Source of the DNA: DASUSH01 sp036375215
Lineage (GTDB): Bacteria > Actinomycetota > Thermoleophilia > Solirubrobacterales > 70-9
DNA: 28,599 bases
Assembly: GCA_036375215.1 (NCBI GenBank)
Contig: DASUSH010000054.1
Location: forward strand, 1-28,599
Direction: 5' to 3'
Made by a program: the position numbers and the translations under genes. Positions 23,915 to 28,599 of the stretch are shown piece after piece. The notes beneath the pieces are model-generated. The model made no database searches and was not told the DNA's origin. It was given only the letters and a program-made list of their open reading frames with translations. How positions within the stretch are numbered: the stretch's first letter is position 1; each line of letters starts with the position of its first letter.

Positions 23915-26128
23915 TCACTCCAGGGTCTTCTCGACCTGCTTCGTACGGAAGAACTCGAGGACGTCGCCCACCTTCACGTCGGCGTAGCCGTCGAGCACGA
24001 TGCCGCACTCGAGGCCCTGCTCGACCTCCTGGACGTTGTCCTTGAAGCGGCGCAGGGAGCCCAACTTGCCCGTCCAGATCACGGTGCCCTCGCGGACCAG
24101 GCGGACCTGGGCGTCGCGGGTGACCTTGCCGTCGGTGACCTGGCAGCCGGCGATGTTGCCGACGCGGCTGGCCTTGAAGACCTGCAGGACCTCGGCCTCG
24201 CCGAGGCGCTCCTCGACCTCCTCGGGCTCGAGCATGCCTTCCATCGCCGCGCGCAGGTCCTCGGTCACCTTGTAGATCACCGAGTACGTGCGGATCTCGA
24301 TCCCCTCCGCTTCGGCGGTGCGGCGCGCCTCGAGCAGCGGGCGGACGTTGAAGCCGATGATGATCGCGTTCGAGGCCGCCGCGAGCATCACGTCGGACTC
24401 GTTGATCCCGCCGGCTGCGGCTCGGATCACGTTGACCGCGACCTGGTCCTGCGGGACCTTGGCGATCTCGTCCTGGAGCGCCTCGACCGAGCCGGAGACG
24501 TCGGCCTTGACGAGGATGTTGAGCTCCTTGACCTCGCCCGCGGTGGCCTTCGAGAAGACCTCCTCGAGGGTGACGCCGCGGGCGTGCTGGCGAGCGAGGG
24601 TCTCGGTCTTCAGGCGGTGGGCGCGCTCGGCGGCGAGGCGGCGGGCCTCCTTGTCGTTGTCGACGACGCGGACAGGGTCGCCGGCCTCGCAGACGCCGTC
24701 GAAGCCGAGGACCTCGACGGGCGCTCCGGGCCTCGCCTCCTCGACGCGGGCACCGGTGAAGTCGTGCATCGCCCGCACCCGGCCCCAGGTCGCCCCGGAG
24801 ACGAGCGCGTCGCCGACGCGCAGGGTGCCGCGCTCCACGAGCACGGTGACGACCGGGCCGCGGCCGGGATCGAGGTGGGCCTCGACCACCGATCCGGAGG
24901 CGGGCGCTTCCGGGTTCGCCTTGAGCTCCTCGAGCTCGGAGACCAGCAGGATCATCTCGAGCAGCTTGTCGAGGCCCTCCTTGGTCTTGGCCGAGACGTC
25001 GACGTAGACGGTCTCGCCGCCCCAGTCCTCGGGGGCGAGGCCCTGCGCGGAGAGCTCGTTGCGGACGCGGTCGGGCTGGGCGCCCTCCTTGTCGATCTTG
25101 TTGACCGCGATCAGGATCGGCACCTCGGCCGCCTTCGCGTGGTCGATCGCCTCGGTCGTCTGCGGCATCACGCCGTCGTCGGCGGCGACGACGATCACGG
25201 CGAGGTCGGTTACGTCGGCGCCGCGGGCGCGCATCGCGGTGAAGGCGGCGTGGCCCGGGGTGTCGAGGAACGTGATCCTCGAGCCGTCGTGGTCGACCTG
25301 GTAGGCGCCGATGTGCTGGGTGATCCCGCCGGCCTCGCCTTCGGCCACCTGGGTCTCGCGGATCGCGTCGAGGAGGGAGGTCTTGCCGTGGTCGACGTGG
25401 CCCATGATCGTGACCACGGGCGGGCGCTCGACGAGCTCCTCGTCGGAGTCCTCGTACTCGGGCTCGTCGGGCGCCTCCTCGGCTGCCGTGACGATGTCGA
25501 CCTTCTGGTCGAACTCCTCGGCGAGCAGGTTGATCGTCTCGTCCGGGAGGGTCTGGGTGAGGGTCGCCATCTCGCCGCGCTGCATCAGCTTCTTGATCAC
25601 GTCGGCCGCCGAGACCTTCATCGACTCGGCGACCTCTTTCACGGTCGCGCCCGAGTTGATCGTCGTCGGGGCGAGCTCCTTCGGCTCGGCCGGGCCCCTC
25701 GCCGGTTCCTCGAGGAGCGGGCGACGCCGGCGTCCGCCGCGGCGGCGCGGCGGGCGGCGCGGCGGGGCGTTGGTGTTCATCTGCTCGCGGCGCGCGGCCT
25801 GCGAGTCGATCACGACGCGGCGGCGCTTCTTGCTGCCGCCGCCTGAGGCGGGCTGCCCGGCCCCCGAGGCCACGGGCTTCTGCCCGCCGACCGCGGGCTT
25901 CGCCTGGCCCTGCTGCTGTGCCGCCGGCTTCGCGGCGGCGGCCTGCTTCTCCGCGGGCGCGGACGCGCCGCCGCCGTTGGCGGCGCCGAGCGCCTTCAGG
26001 GCATCCGACTCCTCGACGCTGGACGCGGCCGCCTTCGCCTCGATCCCGGCGGCGGCGAGCGCGCTCAGGACCTCTTTGCTCGAGAGCCCCTGCGCCTTCG
26101 CGATCTCATGGACGCGCTTCTTGGCCAT
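23915..26128 (-). CDS. infB: Translation initiation factor IF-2
   Basis: A 737-residue protein, short for actinobacteria because the N-terminal linker is brief. An IF2_N motif (MAKKRVHEIAKAQGLSSKEV) starts it, followed by an Ala/Gly/Gln-rich, then Arg-rich linker (about 50-145). A second IF2_N-like region (about 155-210) precedes the GTPase: G1 GHVDHGKT 243-250, G2 GGITQHIGAY, G3 DTPGHAAF 289-296, G4 NKID 343-346 and G5 VSAKT. Domains II, III and the fMet-tRNA-binding C2 domain complete it. It brings initiator tRNA to the 30S subunit. The ATG follows the nusA TAG directly with no spacer, and no ylxR lies between them. Confidence 0.97.
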   Translation of the reverse strand: MAKKRVHEIAKAQGLSSKEVLSALAAAGIEAKAAASSVEESDALKALGAANGGGASAPAEKQAAAAKPAAQQQGQAKPAVGGQKPVASGAGQPASGGGSKKRRRVVIDSQAARREQMNTNAPPRRPPRRRGGRRRRPLLEEPARGPAEPKELAPTTINSGATVKEVAESMKVSAADVIKKLMQRGEMATLTQTLPDETINLLAEEFDQKVDIVTAAEEAPDEPEYEDSDEELVERPPVVTIMGHVDHGKTSLLDAIRETQVAEGEAGGITQHIGAYQVDHDGSRITFLDTPGHAAFTAMRARGADVTDLAVIVVAADDGVMPQTTEAIDHAKAAEVPILIAVNKIDKEGAQPDRVRNELSAQGLAPEDWGGETVYVDVSAKTKEGLDKLLEMILLVSELEELKANPEAPASGSVVEAHLDPGRGPVVTVLVERGTLRVGDALVSGATWGRVRAMHDFTGARVEEARPGAPVEVLGFDGVCEAGDPVRVVDNDKEARRLAAERAHRLKTETLARQHARGVTLEEVFSKATAGEVKELNILVKADVSGSVEALQDEIAKVPQDQVAVNVIRAAAGGINESDVMLAAASNAIIIGFNVRPLLEARRTAEAEGIEIRTYSVIYKVTEDLRAAMEGMLEPEEVEERLGEAEVLQVFKASRVGNIAGCQVTDGKVTRDAQVRLVREGTVIWTGKLGSLRRFKDNVQEVEQGLECGIVLDGYADVKVGDVLEFFRTKQVEKTLE

Positions 26129-27859
26129 CTACGAGCGCTCGTCCTCCGCTGTCTCGGCGCCGGAATCCGGCACGTTCACGGCCTCGGGCTCCTGCGGCTC
26201 CTCGGGGGCGTCGGCTGCGGGCTCCTCGGGGGGCGGCGGCGCGGCCGCAACGCCCTCGGTGTCGGCATCCTCGTAGAGCGCCTCCTCGGCCGTCAGCTCC
26301 TCCGCCTCGTCACCGGGCGCGGCTTCCGCGGCGGGCTCTGCCTCCTCCTCCTCTACCTGCGGTTCCTCGGCCTCTGCCTCCTCGGCCTGCGGCTCGTCGT
26401 ACTCGACCGCGGCGTCCTCGGCAAGCGCCTCCTCGGCGGGCGGCGACTCACCGGCCTCCTCTTCCTCGCCGGCCTCCTCGAACGCGGCATCGGCCTTCTC
26501 GACCAGCGGGGCGATCTCGCTCTCGTCGGCGTCGGCGTCGGCGAGGCGGCCGACCTCCTGCTCGGAGAGCGCGGCGAGGACGGTGACCTGGTTCGTGCCG
26601 AAGCGGGCGAGCGCCTGGTGCTGGGGCAGGCCGCAGTAGCGCGAGCCCTGCAGCGACGCGTTCGGGCAGCGGCGGCCCGCGGAGAGGACCGCGGAGCAGC
26701 GCCCGTCGGCGGCCGGGGCGCCCTCCTCCTCGATCTCGAGGTCCTGCTCCATCTCCGAGAACTCCTGCTCGGACTTGATGTCGACCTTCCAGCCGGTGAG
26801 CTTGGCGGCGAGGCGAGCGTTCTGGCCGTCGCGCCCGATCGCCAGCGAGAGCTGGTCGTCCGGGACGATCACGGTCGCCTGCTGGTCCTCGTCGTCGACG
26901 AGGACCTCGCGCACCCTTGCCGGCGAGAGCGCCTTGGCGACGAAGCGGGCGGGCTCCTCGTTGTAAGGGATGATGTCGATCTTCTCGCCGCGCAGCTCGG
27001 AGACGACCATCCGCACGCGCGAGCCGCGCGGCCCGACGCAGGCGCCGACCGGGTCGACCCCGTCGGCGTGCGAGACGACCGCGATCTTCGAGCGGTAGCC
27101 GGGCTCGCGGGCGACGCCGACGATCTCGACGAGCTTGTCGGCGATCTCGGGCACCTCGAGCTCGAAGAGGGACTTGATCAGCTCGGGGTTGCGCCGCGAG
27201 ACGACGATCGAGGGGCCCTTGCCCTCGGAGGAGACGTCGGAGACGACGACGCGGATGCGGGAACCGTGGTCGTAGCGCTCGTTCCAGACCTGCTCGGAGC
27301 GCGGGAGCAGCGCCTCGACGCGCTCGCGCAGCTGGACCAGCGTGTAGCGGTTGTCGGACTGCTGGATGATCCCGGTGACGAGCTCGCCGACGCGGTCCTG
27401 ATACTCCTCGAACATCATCTGGCGCTCGGCCTCGCGGATCCGCTGGAGCATCACCTGCTTGGCGGTCTGGGCGGCGATCCGGCCGAAGCCGTCGGGGGTG
27501 ACGTCGCGCGATTCGATCTGATCCTCGTAGGGGGCGAGCATCTCGGGGTCGAGGTCGGGGTCCTCGGGCTCGCGCGGCTCCCCGGTCTCCGGATCGATGG
27601 TGGGCTGAAGCTCCTCCTCGTCCATCCGCTCGCGTGCCTCGGCGACCAGCTTCTCCTCGAGCTCGGGCGGGAGGATCAGCTCGAAGACGCGGTACTCGCC
27701 CTCGACGTCGTCGAGGTCGACGCGCGCGTACTTCGCCGATCCCGGCGACTTCTTGTAGGCGGAGAGGAGGGCATCCTCGAGCGCGGACTTGAGCGTGTCA
27801 GGGGCGATCCCCTTCTCCTGCTCGAGGACCCGCATCGCCTCGACGATCTCGCGACTCAT
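26129..27859 (-). CDS. nusA: Transcription termination/antitermination factor NusA with Cys3His motif and acidic tail
   Basis: A 576-residue protein. The N-terminal RNA-polymerase-binding domain (about 1-150) carries an acidic insertion (about 85-115, rich in Pro/Glu/Asp). S1 (about 155-222), KH1 (GACVGPRGSRV about 272-282) and KH2 (LAIGRDGQNARLAAKLTGW about 339-357) are intact. After the core comes Cys388-X9-Cys398-X10-Cys409-X4-His414, a likely small zinc site. A predicted helical segment and an acidic Glu/Ala/Pro-rich tail of about 120 residues follow. NusA controls pausing, termination and rRNA antitermination. ATG 27859 overlaps the rimP stop (ATGA). The ylxR gene expected next is absent. 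Confidence 0.96.
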   Translation of the reverse strand: MSREIVEAMRVLEQEKGIAPDTLKSALEDALLSAYKKSPGSAKYARVDLDDVEGEYRVFELILPPELEEKLVAEARERMDEEELQPTIDPETGEPREPEDPDLDPEMLAPYEDQIESRDVTPDGFGRIAAQTAKQVMLQRIREAERQMMFEEYQDRVGELVTGIIQQSDNRYTLVQLRERVEALLPRSEQVWNERYDHGSRIRVVVSDVSSEGKGPSIVVSRRNPELIKSLFELEVPEIADKLVEIVGVAREPGYRSKIAVVSHADGVDPVGACVGPRGSRVRMVVSELRGEKIDIIPYNEEPARFVAKALSPARVREVLVDDEDQQATVIVPDDQLSLAIGRDGQNARLAAKLTGWKVDIKSEQEFSEMEQDLEIEEEGAPAADGRCSAVLSAGRRCPNASLQGSRYCGLPQHQALARFGTNQVTVLAALSEQEVGRLADADADESEIAPLVEKADAAFEEAGEEEEAGESPPAEEALAEDAAVEYDEPQAEEAEAEEPQVEEEEAEPAAEAAPGDEAEELTAEEALYEDADTEGVAAAPPPPEEPAADAPEEPQEPEAVNVPDSGAETAEDERS

Positions 27860-28290
27860 GAATGGACCTCCGGCAGCTCGGGGACGAGGTTCGAACGGTG
27901 GACGTGAGAGAGGGGGATTTCGAACTCGTCGCCGGAATCCTCCACGCGGACCGCGGTCTCGCCGGCATCCGCGATCGTCCCGGTGAAGTTCCGGCGGCCC
28001 TCGATCGCCTCGCGCGTTCGCACGCGCACACGTCGGCCGCGGAAGCGGCGATAGTGCTCGGGCTTGGTGAGGGGCCGGTCGAGTCCCGGCGAGGAGACCT
28101 CGAGCGAGTAGCTCGTCAGCAGATCCCGGAAATGGTTCGTGACCTGCTCGCAGAGCGCCAGGTCGACGCCGTCGGGATGATCGATGTAGAGCCGCAGCGT
28201 GTCGCTACCGGGCTGCTCGAGGGCGATCAACTCGACCTCGGGCTCGCGCTCGGCGAGACGGCTCTCGATTTCTGCCTGAATGCTCTCCAT
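27856..28290 (-). CDS. rimP: Ribosome maturation factor RimP
   Basis: A 144-residue protein. The N-terminal RimP domain includes VELIALEQPGSDTLRLYIDHPDGVDLALCEQV, and the family hallmark LEVSSPGLDRPLTKPEHYRRFRG marks the junction to the C-terminal SH3-like domain. It assists late 30S maturation. The ATG at 28290 is preceded by a good Shine-Dalgarno (AGAGGAAG, 5-6 nt away), which decides the start although the frame is open upstream. It is the first gene of the rimP-nusA-infB operon; a promoter and a leader terminator lie just upstream. Confidence 0.95.
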   Translation of the reverse strand: MESIQAEIESRLAEREPEVELIALEQPGSDTLRLYIDHPDGVDLALCEQVTNHFRDLLTSYSLEVSSPGLDRPLTKPEHYRRFRGRRVRVRTREAIEGRRNFTGTIADAGETAVRVEDSGDEFEIPLSHVHRSNLVPELPEVHS

Positions 28291-28327
28291 TCGCTTCCTC
28301 TCGCTCCCCTCGCCCCGTCCTTGGGCG

Positions 28328-28353
28328 AAAAAAAGGTGGGCCCGGGCCCACCT
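28328..28353 (-). terminator. Intrinsic terminator in the rimP leader
   Basis: On the minus strand a perfect 10-bp inverted repeat (AGGTGGGCCC/GGGCCCACCT, 28353-28334) runs straight into a T7 tract (28334-28328). It is the strongest terminator in the window. It lies downstream of the predicted rimP promoter and only 37 nt before the rimP ATG, so it looks like an attenuator rather than an end signal for dtd. Confidence 0.9.
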
Positions 28354-28391
28354 GATCCGTACAGGGTTCGGGTGCGAAAGAAGCGGTTTCG

Positions 28392-28419
28392 AGTATAGCC
28401 GCGGGTCTGGGCGCGGCAA
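28392..28419 (-). promoter_or_regulatory. Predicted promoter of the rimP-nusA-infB operon
   Basis: On the minus strand, -35 TTGCCG (28419-28414), a 16-bp spacer and -10 TATACT (28397-28392) closely match a housekeeping promoter. Transcription would start near 28385, giving a leader of about 95 nt that contains the terminator at 28353-28328 and then the rimP Shine-Dalgarno. Confidence 0.65.
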
Positions 28420-28478
28420 GGGGCGCAATTCGCGGCTCGCGGGCCGCGGCTCGCGGATCCTTTCGGTCGGGGGACCGA

Positions 28479-28518
28479 CCTGTCCCTTTGGGGTCAGACC
28501 CCTCGGGTGGCAGGTCGG
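28479..28518. repeat. Single copy of the 40-bp palindromic repeat
   Basis: Identical over all 40 bp to the tandem units at 6814-6893. The outer arms ACCGACCTG (28474-28482) and CAGGTCGGT (28511-28519) are perfect inverted repeats, and the inner palindrome GGGGTC-A-GACCCC is at 28490-28502. It lies between the dtd stop codon and the rimP promoter. Confidence 0.9.
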
Positions 28519-28522
28519 TTGC

Positions 28523-28599
28523 TCACATTTCCAGCAGCAGCGTCACCGGGCCGTCGTTGGTGAGCTCGACCGACATGTTGGCGCCGAAGCGGCCCCGCT
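28523..28599 (-). CDS. dtd: D-aminoacyl-tRNA deacylase, C-terminal fragment (5' end outside window)
   Basis: The last 25 codons on the minus strand read GRFGANMSVELTNDGPVTLLLEM followed by TGA. The NDGPVT stretch is the DTD active-site signature (NxGPxT), and GRFGA.M is its usual lead-in. DTD removes D-amino acids (and glycine from tRNA-Ala) from mischarged tRNAs. Only the C-terminus is in the window, but the motif match is specific. The 3' end is followed within 5 bp by the palindromic repeat. Confidence 0.9.
   Translation of the reverse strand, partial: RGRFGANMSVELTNDGPVTLLLEM

Overview
The window comes from a very GC-rich bacterium (roughly 70% G+C by eye), most likely an actinobacterium. 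The gene order rimP-nusA-infB-DUF503-rbfA-nrnA-truB-ribF-rpsO ... pnp-M16 peptidase-dapB ... dapA-rnj ... ftsK-rodZ-cinA is the conserved translation/RNA-decay/lysine cluster of Gram-positives. Frequent GTG and TTG starts, four-base stop/start overlaps and several TANNNT boxes 7-9 nt before start codons also fit. A deep-branching class such as Thermoleophilia is my best guess, but it is an inference without a search.

Layout, left to right. At 1-2116 there is a partial SRPBCC protein, a small lipoprotein and an epoxide hydrolase. The hydrolase is the last gene of a minus-strand run ftsK-rodZ-cinA-epoxide hydrolase (6771 down to 995). An intergenic stretch with two exact 40-bp palindromic repeats separates ftsK from a divergent plus-strand two-component system (7048-9224) and a ferritin-like gene (9273-9779). 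A minus-strand run then reads dapB-amidase-dapA-rnj-cupredoxin lipoprotein (15101 down to 9813). A lone plus-strand VOC/glyoxalase gene (15153-15521) interrupts the series. From 28290 down to 15540 runs the long operon rimP-nusA-infB-DUF503-rbfA-nrnA-truB-ribF-rpsO-ahpC/Prx-dsbA-like-pnp-M16. The right edge carries the 3' end of dtd.

Functionally the window joins translation factors and ribosome maturation (RimP, NusA, IF-2, RbfA, TruB, S15), RNA decay (PNPase, RNase J, NrnA), flavin-cofactor synthesis (RibF), diaminopimelate/lysine synthesis (DapA, DapB), chromosome translocation and cell shape (FtsK, RodZ), and envelope/redox/iron proteins (peroxiredoxin, DsbA-like, ferritin-like, cupredoxin).

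Points most worth a second look: an intrinsic terminator placed between a good promoter and rimP, suggesting attenuation of the nusA-infB operon; a Cys3His motif and long acidic tail in NusA, with ylxR absent from its usual place; a GGGGTC-W-GACCCC palindromic repeat family at three loci; a terminator-like hairpin just before rpsO; a recurrent TANNNT box pattern implying leaderless transcripts; and a possible CTG start for the DsbA-like gene. I found no tRNA, rRNA, CRISPR array or intact mobile element, and no clear new multi-gene defence or metabolic system.
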